Source of the DNA: Mesorhizobium sp. CAU 1732 | GTDB lineage: Bacteria > Pseudomonadota > Alphaproteobacteria > Rhizobiales > Rhizobiaceae | Assembly (NCBI RefSeq): GCF_039888675.1 | Contig: NZ_JBDQQR010000001.1 | Span: 2,232,001-2,296,000, forward strand | DNA: 64,000 bases | Reading direction: 5' to 3' | Part shown: positions 1 to 9,357 of the stretch, piece after piece | How positions within the stretch are numbered: position 1 is the first letter of the stretch | Layout of the letters: each line of letters opens with the position of its first letter | Made by a program: the position numbers and the translations under genes | The notes under the pieces: generated by a model | Databases searched by the model: none | Told to the model about the DNA's origin: nothing | Seen by the model: the letters and a program-made list of their open reading frames with translations, nothing else

Positions 1-463
1 GTCCCTGGTCGCGGGCCATGCCGCCGGCGATGGTGGTGCCGACGCCCAGCACGGCGGCCACGATCGCCATGGTCTGCGCGCGCGAAAGCTGATCGCGAAG
101 CCTCTGCTGGTGACCGCCGGCAATGTGGCCTGCCTCATGCGCGAGAACGCCGATGATTTCATTGGGCGTCTCGGCCGCCATCAACGCGCCGGTGTTGATG
201 AAAATGCGGCGGCCGGTCACGAAAGCGTTGAACGAGGTGTCGTTGACCAGCACGATCTCGATACCCGAGCTTCCAAGCCCGGCGGCCTGAAGGATCGGCT
301 GCGCGTAGTCGCGCACCAACGCTTCGATCTCCGCGTCGCGTACGAGCGACAGGCCGCGCTGCTGCGCCAGAGCCGGCGCGACGCATGACAGCGCGAGGCT
401 GAAGATCAGGAAAAACGTCGCGGTTACGCGCATGGCCATGCGGCTTGGATGGATCGACAACAT
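1..463 (-). CDS. M48 family metalloprotease (N-terminal part, truncated by window edge)
   Basis: Reading the minus strand from the ATG at 463 gives 154 codons that run off the window start. The product opens with a signal peptide (hydrophobic stretch about residues 13-30, ending ALAQQ), so it is exported. A catalytic HEAGH zinc motif follows at H109-H113, inside the run GVLAHEAGHIAGGH, typical of BepA/LoiP-like M48 proteases that control outer-membrane protein quality. The region before it (NDTSFNAFVTGRRIFINTG) is also characteristic of the family. ATG codons at residues 9 and 11 are alternative starts. The TPR-containing C-terminal half expected of this family lies outside the window. It is divergent from the aminotransferase gene. 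Confidence 0.9.
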   Translation of the reverse strand, partial: MLSIHPSRMAMRVTATFFLIFSLALSCVAPALAQQRGLSLVRDAEIEALVRDYAQPILQAAGLGSSGIEIVLVNDTSFNAFVTGRRIFINTGALMAAETPNEIIGVLAHEAGHIAGGHQQRLRDQLSRAQTMAIVAAVLGVGTTIAGGMARDQG

Positions 464-588
464 GGCTTTCACAGGTAGCCGACCTCAGGAGACGTGGAAA
501 GGCGGAGCGAATAATTTCATGAACTTGTGATCCCCATATCTTTCGGGCATTTGTGCGGCGCATTCCGATCTGCAGGAGAACGCAGCCG

Positions 589-1734
589 ATGACGATCCCA
601 ATATCGAAGCGCAGCGCGGTCGAGCCGTTTCATGCGATGGACGTGCTTGCGGAAGCTAACAGGCTGAAGGCGCTGGGACATCCGGTCGTCTCGCTCGCGG
701 TCGGTCAGCCATCCGATCCCGCGCCGCAGATCGTGCGCGATGCAGCCGCCCAAGCGCTTCGCATAGGGCGCATCGGCTACACCGATTCGCTGGGGCTCGC
801 GGGTCTGCGCAGCGCCATCAGTGCTCATTACGCGGATCACTATGGCATCGACGTGCCGACTTCCCGCATAGTGGTGACGACAGGCTCGTCGGCCGGTTTC
901 AACCTCGCGTTCCTGGCTATGTTCGATCCGGGCGATCGCGTCGCGATCACGGCACCCGGCTACCCCGCCTATCGCAACGTGTTGGCCGCGCTGGAGCTCG
1001 AGGTGGTCGAGATCGAGTTGGCCGAGCATGCCTGGCTCACGCCCGAAATGCTCGAAGACGCGCATCGCGAGCGCGGATTGAAGGGGCTGCTGTTTGCCAG
1101 CCCCGCCAACCCGACTGGCGCCGTGATGCCGCCGGAAGCGCTGGGCGCCCTGATCGAGGCGGCTCGCGAGATGGGTATCACGGTCATTTCGGACGAAATC
1201 TACCACCGGCTGAACTATACCGGGCCCGACGTCAGCGCATTGTCCTACGGCAGCGACACGACGGTGATCAACTCGTTCTCGAAATACTACTGCATGACCG
1301 GCTGGCGCATCGGCTGGATGGTGCTGCCGGAAGACCTCGTGAGGCCCGTCGAGCGGCTTCAGCAAAGCCTGTACATTTCAGCACCGGAACTGTCTCAGGT
1401 GGCGGCGATCCGCGCTTTCGACGCGACGGCAGAGCTTGACCAGGTCAAGCAGCGTTACATCGCGAACCGCTCGCTGCTCTTGCGGGGCCTGCCGGAAATC
1501 GGCCTGCCGCTGGCGGCACCCATGGACGGAGCGTTCTACGCGTATTGCGACGTCTCGCGTCATACCAATGACAGCATGGATTTCGCGCGCAAGCTTTTGG
1601 CCGAGTGCCATGTCGCCGCGACGCCCGGCGTCGATTTCGACATGAGGGAGGGGCATCGGTTCCTGCGGCTGTCCTATGCGGGGAGCGAGCCGGATGTCGC
1701 GAAGGCGATAGAGCGCATGCGAAACTGGCTCTGA
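589..1734 (+). CDS. PLP-dependent aminotransferase, class I/II
   Basis: A 381-residue fold-type I aminotransferase of the aspartate/aromatic aminotransferase family. Visible signatures are ASPANPTGAV (cofactor/substrate contact), SDEIYHRL (Asp-Tyr pair contacting the PLP ring) and NSFSKYYCMTGWRIGW, whose lysine should form the PLP aldimine. The C-terminal RLSYAGS carries the substrate-carboxylate arginine. I chose the ATG at 589 because AGGAG sits about 10 bases upstream; a GTG at 553 in frame would add 12 residues with no homology-like sequence. The amino-acid substrate cannot be told from sequence. A strong hairpin terminator follows. Confidence 0.9.
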   Translation: MTIPISKRSAVEPFHAMDVLAEANRLKALGHPVVSLAVGQPSDPAPQIVRDAAAQALRIGRIGYTDSLGLAGLRSAISAHYADHYGIDVPTSRIVVTTGSSAGFNLAFLAMFDPGDRVAITAPGYPAYRNVLAALELEVVEIELAEHAWLTPEMLEDAHRERGLKGLLFASPANPTGAVMPPEALGALIEAAREMGITVISDEIYHRLNYTGPDVSALSYGSDTTVINSFSKYYCMTGWRIGWMVLPEDLVRPVERLQQSLYISAPELSQVAAIRAFDATAELDQVKQRYIANRSLLLRGLPEIGLPLAAPMDGAFYAYCDVSRHTNDSMDFARKLLAECHVAATPGVDFDMREGHRFLRLSYAGSEPDVAKAIERMRNWL

Positions 1735-1752
1735 TCGTACCTCAGAATGCAG

Positions 1753-1776
1753 AAAACCGGCGCAAGCGCCGGTTTT
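1753..1776. terminator. bidirectional rho-independent terminator between aminotransferase and rne
   Basis: A perfect 10-bp inverted repeat, AAAACCGGCG / CGCCGGTTTT with a CAAG loop. A-rich and T-rich flanks let it work on both strands. It lies between two convergent genes. Confidence 0.85.
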
Positions 1777-1813
1777 CCTTATTGTATTATGCATTTCCCG
1801 AACGAGGGAATGC

Positions 1814-4672
1814 CTAGAAAAAGCTCTTCCGCTGCCACCAGCCTGCCTTGCGCGGCTTGGTATCGTCTTCCGTGTCGGGTGCCGACGAGGTGACGACAGG
1901 CTTGCTCGAAACCAGCTTCGGCGCGGCAGGTGCCGGTGCCTCTTCTGCTGCGGGCGCTTCAGGAGCGATCTCCTCGGCCACCTCGACCGCGACGGTTTCG
2001 GTTTCCGTCTCAGCCGGAGCCGCGGCAGCCTTGCGGCGCGGCGCGCGCTTCGGCTTGGCCGGTGCGGGGTCAGCAACCTCGGGCTGAGCCACATCGAGAT
2101 CGGCAGCGGCCTCGACCACCTCCGGCTCGACTGCCTTGGCCTTCTTCGTCGAACGCCGCGCCGGCTTCTTCTTCGGCTCAGCGGCAATCTCGACGGCTTC
2201 GGCCGGTTCGCTCGGTGCGCCGGTCTCCTCGACCGCCGCCATCGCCGCATCGTCTACCGTTGCGATGCTTTCCACAGCCACGGCTTCGATGACGTCCGCT
2301 GCGGTGGCATCGGCGTCCACGGCGTCTTCGCCGCTCGCCTCGTCGCCGTCTTCGCGACGGTTGCGCTTTCCACCGCGCTTTCCGCGTCTGCGCTTCTTCG
2401 AGCCGTCAGCGACGATCTGCGTATCCTGCGGTGCATCGTCCGCATCCTCGCCGGTGTCGTCCTCGGCATCCTCTGCGGGAGCCGCCACCGCCGCGTCCGT
2501 TCCTTCAGGACGCTCACGATCACGCCCGCCACGCCGGCGCCGACGGCGCTTGCGCTTACGCTGACCATCGCCGTCTTCTTCCGCGCGACGCTGGGGCTGC
2601 TGCTGCGGAGCGGCAGCTTCCACGACTTCGACCTCTTCGTCCTCCTCGACTTCGATGTCGATCTCGTCTTCCGGCTCTTCCGGATAGACGGGCAGGGTCG
2701 CCGGGATCGCCGTGATCGGACGCTCGGACGCCGCCCCCTTGAAGATGGCGTAGTGCTGCGAGCGCACGGTCTCGTCCGCCTCGACCGTGATGGTCAGGCC
2801 GAACCGGTTTTCGAGGTCGGTCAGGTTGGCGCGCTTGTGGTTGAGCACGTAGAGCGCCGTCGATGCGGGTGTCCGCACCGTGATGTGGTGGCGCGAATCC
2901 TTGAGCAGGAACTCCTCGATCGCGCGGATGACCAGAAGGCCAACCGACGATTCGGACCGGACGTGGCCGGCACCGCCGCAATGCGGACAGGTCTGCATCG
3001 TCGATTCGAGAACGGATGCCCGAATGCGCTGACGCGACATTTCAAGCAGGCCGAAATGCGAGATACGCCCGACCTGGATGCGCGCGCGGTCATTCTTGAG
3101 GCAGTCCTTGACGCGCTTTTCGACCGCACGGTTGTTGCGGTTTTCTTCCATGTCGATGAAGTCGATGACGATCAGGCCAGCGAGATCGCGCAATCTGAGC
3201 TGCCGCGCGACTTCTTCCGCTGCTTCCAGATTGGTCTGGAGCGCGGTGTCCTCGATCGAATGCTCCTTCGTTGATCGCCCCGAATTGACGTCGATCGCAA
3301 CCAGTGCTTCCGTCTGGTTGATGATGATGTAGCCGCCCGACTTCAGCGTGACCTGGGGCTGTACCATGCGGTCGAGCTGTGCCTCGATGCCGTTGCGCGC
3401 GAAGATCGGCGTCGTGTCGCGATAGGGCTGGACCACCTTGGCATGGCTGGGCATCAGCATGCGCATGAAGTCCTTGGCCTCGCGATAGCCTTCCTCGCCT
3501 GCAACGAGAATCTCGTCGATATCCTTGTTGTAGAGGTCACGCACCGAACGCTTGATCAGCGAGCCTTCCTCGTAGACGAGGGCGGGCGCGGAGGATTGGA
3601 GCGTGAGCGTGCGGACATTGTCCCACATGCGCATCAGATATTCGTAGTCGCGCTTGATCTCGGCCTTGGTGCGGCTCTCGCCGGCCGTGCGCAGGATGAC
3701 CCCCATGCCCTGCGGCACGTCAAGATCCTTCACGACGTCCTTGAGACGCTTGCGATCCGTTGCGTTGGTGATCTTGCGCGAAATGCCGCCGCCACGCGCG
3801 GTGTTGGGCATCAGGACGGAATAGCGGCCGGCCAGCGACAGGTAGGTCGTGAGTGCGGCGCCCTTGTTGCCGCGCTCTTCCTTGACCACCTGTACCAGCA
3901 GGATCTGGCGGCGCTTGATGACTTCCTGGATCTTGTACTGGCGGCGCATCGGGCGACGGCGCTCGCGGATTTCTTCCAGAGCGTCCTCGGCGCCGACCGA
4001 GACGACTTCGTCCTCGTCGCCATTGCCGCCGCCGCGCTTGCCAGACGGCGCGTCGTCTGCGTCTTCGCCATCATCATGGTGCTCGTCGTCGGCATGCCGC
4101 GACACGTCTTCCGAGACAACGTCGGCGTCGACGGCATGCGCCATCGTGCGGCCATCGCCGTTCTCGGCATCATCGCCGTCGGCCGAGCCGCTCTGGTCTT
4201 CCGCGGTTTCAGCCGCAGCCGTCGTTTCGTCCTCCGCAACGGCCGGCGTTTCGGCCGATTCGTCGTCGCCGTTGGTCTCGGACGCCTTGCGGTCCTGTCC
4301 GCGGCCGCGATTGCGGCTGCCGCGGCGGCGGCGGTTGCGGCCACCGCGCTCTTCATTGTCGTCGTCATCGTCCTCGGAGGCGGCATCCTCGGCCTCGGCC
4401 TTGAGAAGCGCCTGACGATCGGCAACGGGGATCTGGTAGTAGTCCGGGTGAATTTCGCTGAAAGCCAGGAAACCATGGCGGTTGCCGCCATACTCGACGA
4501 ACGCCGCCTGAAGCGACGGTTCGACCCGCGTGACGCGGGCGAGATAGATGTTTCCTTTGAGCTGCTTCTTGTCCTGCGACTCGAAATCGAATTCTTCGAT
4601 CCGGTTACCGCGTACGACGACGACCCGTGTTTCCTCCGGATGGGAGGTGTCGATGAGCATCTTGTTGGGCAT
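1814..4672 (-). CDS. rne: ribonuclease E (RNase E/G family endoribonuclease)
   Basis: A 952-residue single-strand endoribonuclease that starts mRNA decay and processes rRNA/tRNA, usually as the degradosome scaffold. An S1 RNA-binding domain begins near residue 40 (GNIYLARVTRVEPSLQAAF) but is split by a long low-complexity insert rich in D, E and R (about residues 90-230). The DNase-I-like catalytic core carries AIDVNSG (D461) and VIDFIDM (D504), the two Mg-binding aspartates. The Zn-link CPHC (C562, C565) joins protomers. The C-terminal third is disordered, alternating acidic and Lys/Arg-rich, and ends in GWWQRKSFF. I chose the ATG at 4672, preceded by GGGGAGA; an in-frame upstream ATG at 4774 gives an implausible N-terminus. 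The 5' region is long, so autoregulation of its own mRNA is possible. Confidence 0.96.
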   Translation of the reverse strand: MPNKMLIDTSHPEETRVVVVRGNRIEEFDFESQDKKQLKGNIYLARVTRVEPSLQAAFVEYGGNRHGFLAFSEIHPDYYQIPVADRQALLKAEAEDAASEDDDDDNEERGGRNRRRRGSRNRGRGQDRKASETNGDDESAETPAVAEDETTAAAETAEDQSGSADGDDAENGDGRTMAHAVDADVVSEDVSRHADDEHHDDGEDADDAPSGKRGGGNGDEDEVVSVGAEDALEEIRERRRPMRRQYKIQEVIKRRQILLVQVVKEERGNKGAALTTYLSLAGRYSVLMPNTARGGGISRKITNATDRKRLKDVVKDLDVPQGMGVILRTAGESRTKAEIKRDYEYLMRMWDNVRTLTLQSSAPALVYEEGSLIKRSVRDLYNKDIDEILVAGEEGYREAKDFMRMLMPSHAKVVQPYRDTTPIFARNGIEAQLDRMVQPQVTLKSGGYIIINQTEALVAIDVNSGRSTKEHSIEDTALQTNLEAAEEVARQLRLRDLAGLIVIDFIDMEENRNNRAVEKRVKDCLKNDRARIQVGRISHFGLLEMSRQRIRASVLESTMQTCPHCGGAGHVRSESSVGLLVIRAIEEFLLKDSRHHITVRTPASTALYVLNHKRANLTDLENRFGLTITVEADETVRSQHYAIFKGAASERPITAIPATLPVYPEEPEDEIDIEVEEDEEVEVVEAAAPQQQPQRRAEEDGDGQRKRKRRRRRRGGRDRERPEGTDAAVAAPAEDAEDDTGEDADDAPQDTQIVADGSKKRRRGKRGGKRNRREDGDEASGEDAVDADATAADVIEAVAVESIATVDDAAMAAVEETGAPSEPAEAVEIAAEPKKKPARRSTKKAKAVEPEVVEAAADLDVAQPEVADPAPAKPKRAPRRKAAAAPAETETETVAVEVAEEIAPEAPAAEEAPAPAAPKLVSSKPVVTSSAPDTEDDTKPRKAGWWQRKSFF

Positions 4673-5283
4673 TATAATATGTCTCCCCGGCGGGGGCAGA
4701 CCAACGCAGGAGCGCATATGCGCGTCTCCTGCCTGATGTTCTGGCCAGCGCGCCGGACAATTGGGCGTCCGCATCGCTCAGCCGAGGTCGACCAGCCGCT
4801 CGGGCCGCGGCCGGGACGGCGCGGTTTCTTCCGGGCTGTGGCATGGTCTGGCTTTCGATCATCTCGCTATTGCGGAACATTTTGAACTTAAGTCCGCCTG
4901 TGCGGACCAGCTAATGTGCTCATACAGAGCCGGAAAGGCAAAAAGACCCATCCGTTTTTCCTCACGCCAGGGAATCCCGCGTCACTGGGAACGCCCTGAA
5001 GAAAATTTTGTCGGAAACACCTGTGCCGGGACCGGTCGGGCCTTCTGAACCACTTGACGCCGTTGCTGCCTAAGCAAGGGTGGAGCGGCAGGCTGGAACG
5101 ATCACAGGCATTGCAGTGATCCTAGCTCGCTTTTATGATTTGACGTGACGCATGGCAACCCTCATTTCAAAACCGCATTGTGGCGCGGTCTGCGTCGAGC
5201 GGTTCAGCTTCGCGGTGAAAGGGTTGCTTAACCATAGGCCGTTACCAATCCTTAATTCCGCTTTCCAGTGAACGCGTTACTGC
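4673..5283. other. 611-bp divergent intergenic region (rne leader and amidase promoter region)
   Basis: No convincing gene. It contains a perfect hairpin GTCCGC-CTGT-GCGGAC at 4892-4907 and an inverted repeat GATCAC...GTGATC at 5100-5121. Near the amidase start there is a TTAACCAT motif at 5228-5235. Short frames here look non-coding. The size fits a long structured 5' UTR for rne, but that is inference. Confidence 0.5.
5228..5235 (+). promoter_or_regulatory. possible CtrA half-site TTAACCAT upstream of the amidase gene
   Basis: TTAACCAT matches the half-site form of the alphaproteobacterial cell-cycle regulator CtrA, about 50-60 bp upstream of a cell-separation amidase gene. An 8-mer can occur by chance, so this is suggestive only. 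Confidence 0.3.
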
Positions 5284-6570
5284 GTGAGGACAATGCAGCC
5301 GCAAAGCCAGACACCGACAGCATCATCCGCCCCGACCGGGCGCGCCGATTCGTCGGTTTCCGCGCGGATGCTTATCTGGTGCCTCGCTTTGCTGGCGCTT
5401 TGCATCGCTGCGCTGCCATCGAGCGCTGCGTCGCCGACGGTGCTTCAGGCGCAGAATTTCAAGATGGCAGGCGACACGTCACGCATGCGCCTCGTGGTTC
5501 AGTTCGACCGCGAGCCCGACATGCGCTGGTTCTTGCTGCGCGATCCTCATCGCATGGTGATCGACATGCAGGAAGCGGCGTTCGGCTTCGATGCCGGCGC
5601 GCTCGAAGCGCGCGGCATGGTCACCGGCGTGCGTCACGGCAATCTCGACCAGGGAAATTCGCGAATCATCGTTTCCTTCGACGGTCCCTTCGAGATCGAG
5701 CGCTTCGACATCCTGCAGAACGAGGAGAGCGAAGGCTTTCGTCTCGTGGCCGATATCGTGGCGAGTTCCGAGAGAGCCTTCGAGGCCGCGATGGCCGAGC
5801 AGATCGAATCGACCGGGTCGACGCAGACCACGCGCAAGGCCGATCGGCTGGGGCAGGGTGGCGACCCCACGGCCGATCGCTTTCGGATCGTCATCGACCC
5901 GGGGCATGGCGGCATCGATACGGGCGCGAAGGGCGTGACCGGCACGCAGGAAAAGACGATCACGCTCGCCTTCGCCCTCGAATTGAAGAAGATGCTCGAG
6001 GATACCGGCCGTTTCGACGTCTTCATGACGCGGGATCGGGATTTGTTTCTCCGGCTGGACGAACGCGTCCGCATCGCGCGCCAGCATGAGGCGGATCTGC
6101 TCATCTCGATCCATGCCGATGCGATCCGACTGAAGAACGTGCGCGGCGCGACGGTCTACACCGTCTCAGACAAGGCGTCCGATGCCGAAGCGGCCGCCAA
6201 GGCCATGCGCGAGAACCTCGCGGATGAGATCGCCGGGATCGACGTCGAGGAGGACAATCAGGAAGTCGCCGACATCCTGATCGACCTCATTCGACGCGAA
6301 ACGCAGGGCTTTTCGCTCCGCTTCGCGCGGTCGCTCGTGGGAGAGCTTTCGAGCGAAATCCAGATGATCAAGACGAACCCGCACCGGTTCGCCAGCTTCA
6401 GGGTGCTGCGCGCGCCCGATGTGCCGTCTGTCCTGTTGGAGCTGGGCTATTTGTCCAACGAGGAGGACGAGGCGCAGCTTCGTGATCCGGAGTGGCGCGC
6501 AAAGGCCGCCGAAGGCATCGCCGCAGCCATCAAGGCTTTCGCTCAGGGAAGGCAGGATGTGGGCGGCTGA
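5284..6570 (+). CDS. N-acetylmuramoyl-L-alanine amidase with AMIN domain (AmiC-like)
   Basis: A 428-residue periplasmic zinc amidase that cleaves the MurNAc-L-Ala bond of peptidoglycan, used in daughter-cell separation. There is an N-terminal membrane/signal segment (about residues 29-49, LIWCLALLALCIAALPSSA). Then comes an AMIN domain (about 50-175, peptidoglycan/septum targeting) and a C-terminal Amidase_3 domain. The catalytic domain shows IDPGHGGIDTGA and SIHADA (zinc histidines) and VLLELGYLSN (catalytic Glu). The start is uncertain: GTG at 5284 or ATG at 5293, neither with a well-placed Shine-Dalgarno. It is followed on the same strand by PBP1A, a common alphaproteobacterial pairing of cell-wall cutting and synthesis. 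Confidence 0.93.
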   Translation: MRTMQPQSQTPTASSAPTGRADSSVSARMLIWCLALLALCIAALPSSAASPTVLQAQNFKMAGDTSRMRLVVQFDREPDMRWFLLRDPHRMVIDMQEAAFGFDAGALEARGMVTGVRHGNLDQGNSRIIVSFDGPFEIERFDILQNEESEGFRLVADIVASSERAFEAAMAEQIESTGSTQTTRKADRLGQGGDPTADRFRIVIDPGHGGIDTGAKGVTGTQEKTITLAFALELKKMLEDTGRFDVFMTRDRDLFLRLDERVRIARQHEADLLISIHADAIRLKNVRGATVYTVSDKASDAEAAAKAMRENLADEIAGIDVEEDNQEVADILIDLIRRETQGFSLRFARSLVGELSSEIQMIKTNPHRFASFRVLRAPDVPSVLLELGYLSNEEDEAQLRDPEWRAKAAEGIAAAIKAFAQGRQDVGG

Positions 6571-6764
6571 CGCTCACGTTTCGTTTCGTTGCATACGCAT
6601 CACACCGTGTGTTTAAATTGCAGAATCGCGTAGGCACACGTTCATGTCGCCGCATTTTGCCCACAAGGGCGAACCAGAAGGCGACGAACGGAGCGAACGC
6701 GGTACGTACCCCGCAATGCGTCTATGCGGCGTAAGGACCTTTCGTTCCGCAGACTGGAGTGGGC

Positions 6765-9218
6765 ATGATACGTCTTATCGGATATTTCTTCGGCGTCGGT
6801 GTCGCGCTGGCGCTGGCCGGTGCGGCCGTGTTGGCGATCTACATCGGCAGCTTGACGAAGGATTTGCCCGATTACGAAGTTCTGGCGCGCTACGAGCCGC
6901 CGGTAACGACGCGCGTCCACGCGGTCGATGGTTCGCTGATGGGCGAATTCGCACGTGAGCGCCGGCTGTATCTGCCGATCCAGGCGGTGCCCGACCGCGT
7001 GAAGGCGGCCTTCCTCTCTGCGGAAGACAAGAATTTCTACACGCATCCCGGCATCGACGTGACCGGCCTGTTCCGCGCGGTGATCACCAACGTTCAGAAC
7101 CTCGGTTCCGGCCGGCGTCCGGTCGGCGCGTCGACGATCACGCAGCAGGTCGCCAAGAACTTCCTCTTGTCCTCGGACCAGACCATCGACCGCAAGGTCC
7201 GCGAGATGCTTTTGTCGTTCCGCATCGAGCAGGCCTATTCGAAGGATCGCATCCTCGAGTTGTATCTGAACGAGATCTTCTTCGGCATGAATGCCTACGG
7301 CATCGCAGGCGCCGCGCTCACCTATTTCGATAAGTCCGTGAATGAACTGACCGTGTCCGAAGCCGCCTACCTGGCGGCTCTGCCGCGCGGCCCGTCCAAC
7401 TACCATCCGTTCCGGCATACGGAGCGTGCGATCGAGCGCCGGAACTGGGTCATCGACCAGATGGTCTCGAACGGCTATGTCGATTCGGACGAAGCGTCGC
7501 GTGAGAAGGCGCTGCCGCTCAACGTTTCGCCACGCCAGCGCGGCAACTACCTCTTCGCCGGAGAGTATTTCACCGAGGAAGTGCGTCGCGACATCATCTC
7601 GCGTTATGGCGAAAACGCGCTCTACGAAGGCGGATTGTCTGTCCGCACGACGCTCGACCCCGAATTGCAGGTCAAGGCGCGCAAGTCGCTGCAGAACGGC
7701 CTGATCAAGTACGACACGCTGCGCGGCTATCGCGGCCCCGTCACGACGATCGACGCGACCGGCGACTGGGGCGTTGCGCTGGGCGAGGTCAAGCGCATGA
7801 CCGACGTGCCGGAGTGGACCCTGGCGGTGGTACTCGGCTCGTCGGGCGAGGGGCTCGATATCGGCATTCAGCCCGATCGCCAGGCATCCGGCGAGTTCGT
7901 GAAGGAGCGGAACACCGGCTTTGTCGCGACGGCGGACATGAACTGGGCGTTGCGCCACACCGTGGACGGCAAGCGTCTCAAGGCGAATTCGCCCGCCGAG
8001 GTCCTCAAGACCGGCGACGTCGTCTTCGTTGAAAAGAAGGCCGAGGGCGACGGCTACATGCTGCGGCAGGTGCCGGAAGTCTCCGGCGGCATGATCGCCA
8101 TGGACCCGCATACGGGCCGCGTGCTCGCCATGGTCGGTGGTTTCTCGTTTTCGCAGTCGGAATTCAACCGGGCCACGCAGGCCTACCGCCAGCCGGGTTC
8201 GTCGTTCAAACCGTTCGTCTACGCGGCGGCGCTCGACAATGGCTACACGCCGGCGTCCGTGGTGCTCGATGCGCCGATCAGCATCCGCGTCGGCAATCAG
8301 GTCTGGGAGCCGAAGAACTATGGCGGCGGCTCTGCCGGTCCATCGACGCTGCGCGCCGGCATCGAACGCTCGCGAAACCTGATGACGGTTCGACTTGCCA
8401 ACGACATGGGCATGAGCCTGGTCGCCGAATATGCCGAGCGCTTCGGCGTCTACGACAAGATGTTGCCGGTGCTCGCGATGTCGCTGGGCTCTGGCGAGAC
8501 CACCGTCATGCGCATGGTGTCGGCCTATTCGGTGATGGCCAATGGCGGAAAGCAGATCAAGCCGTCGATGATCGACCGTATCCAGGACCGCTACGGCAAG
8601 ACCGTGTTCCGTCATGACGAGCGTGTCTGCGAAGGCTGCAACGCGCAGGAGTGGGATGGCCAGTCCGAGCCGGCACTGATCAGCAATGCCGAACAGGTTC
8701 TCGATCCCATGACGGCCTACCAGATCACGTCCATGATGGAAGGCGTCGTCCAGCGCGGCACGGGCGCCACCATCGCCGAGCTCGGGCGGCCGATTGCGGG
8801 AAAGACCGGAACGACCAACGAGGAAAAGGACGCCTGGTTCGTCGGCTACACGCCTGACCTGGTCGTCGGCCTTTACATGGGTTACGACCAGCCACGCCCG
8901 ATGGGGCAAGGCGCTACCGGCAGCGGCATCGCCGCACCGATCTTCAAGGAGTTCATGGCGGCCGCCCTCAAGGACACGCGTCCGGTTGATTTCCGCGTGC
9001 CTGAAGGCATGAAGATGATCGCTGTCGATCGCAAGACCGGCATGCGCGCGCGCGAAGGCGCCGGTGGGGCGATCATGGAAGCGTTCAAGCCCGGCACCGG
9101 ACCCGCTGACAGCTATTGGGTCATCGGTGCGGACGACCTCCAGGCCGCCGAGCGCGCGCGTGAGCTTTCGCCGCAGGCCAGCGAGGCGATCAGCTCGGGC
9201 GGTGGCGGTCTTTACTGA
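6765..9218 (+). CDS. mrcA: penicillin-binding protein 1A, bifunctional glycosyltransferase/transpeptidase
   Basis: An 817-residue class A PBP that polymerises and cross-links peptidoglycan. A single N-terminal transmembrane anchor (about residues 5-28) leads to a GT51 transglycosylase domain with EDKNFYTHPG (catalytic E87) and GASTITQQVAKN. An OB-like insert follows, then the transpeptidase domain with the active serine in SSFK (S479, K482), an SRN triad and KTGTT (K680). The ATG at 6765 has GGAG five bases upstream; an in-frame GTG at 6759 is less well placed. A terminator lies 30 bp downstream of the stop. Confidence 0.96.
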   Translation: MIRLIGYFFGVGVALALAGAAVLAIYIGSLTKDLPDYEVLARYEPPVTTRVHAVDGSLMGEFARERRLYLPIQAVPDRVKAAFLSAEDKNFYTHPGIDVTGLFRAVITNVQNLGSGRRPVGASTITQQVAKNFLLSSDQTIDRKVREMLLSFRIEQAYSKDRILELYLNEIFFGMNAYGIAGAALTYFDKSVNELTVSEAAYLAALPRGPSNYHPFRHTERAIERRNWVIDQMVSNGYVDSDEASREKALPLNVSPRQRGNYLFAGEYFTEEVRRDIISRYGENALYEGGLSVRTTLDPELQVKARKSLQNGLIKYDTLRGYRGPVTTIDATGDWGVALGEVKRMTDVPEWTLAVVLGSSGEGLDIGIQPDRQASGEFVKERNTGFVATADMNWALRHTVDGKRLKANSPAEVLKTGDVVFVEKKAEGDGYMLRQVPEVSGGMIAMDPHTGRVLAMVGGFSFSQSEFNRATQAYRQPGSSFKPFVYAAALDNGYTPASVVLDAPISIRVGNQVWEPKNYGGGSAGPSTLRAGIERSRNLMTVRLANDMGMSLVAEYAERFGVYDKMLPVLAMSLGSGETTVMRMVSAYSVMANGGKQIKPSMIDRIQDRYGKTVFRHDERVCEGCNAQEWDGQSEPALISNAEQVLDPMTAYQITSMMEGVVQRGTGATIAELGRPIAGKTGTTNEEKDAWFVGYTPDLVVGLYMGYDQPRPMGQGATGSGIAAPIFKEFMAAALKDTRPVDFRVPEGMKMIAVDRKTGMRAREGAGGAIMEAFKPGTGPADSYWVIGADDLQAAERARELSPQASEAISSGGGGLY

Positions 9219-9248
9219 CGCGCAACGTGTAAATCCCGACGCATTTGA

Positions 9249-9275
9249 GGGCTCGCAGATTGCTGCGAGCCCTTT
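9249..9275 (+). terminator. rho-independent terminator after PBP1A gene
   Basis: GGGCTCGCAG / CTGCGAGCCC, a 10-bp perfect stem with ATTG loop, followed by TTTCCCTTT. It ends the amidase-PBP1A transcription unit. Confidence 0.85.
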
Positions 9276-9357
9276 CCCTTTACACGCAATGGCTCGGTCC
9301 CTATGGTCCGCGCCGATCGAAAACCCCGCCTGAAAGACAACAGGAACAGACGCAGCC

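Noticed and set aside
3443..4885. 480-codon + strand open frame opposite rne
   Set aside because: Lies over the repetitive acidic/basic codons of the RNase E insert; hydrophobic repeats are an artefact of reading them backwards.
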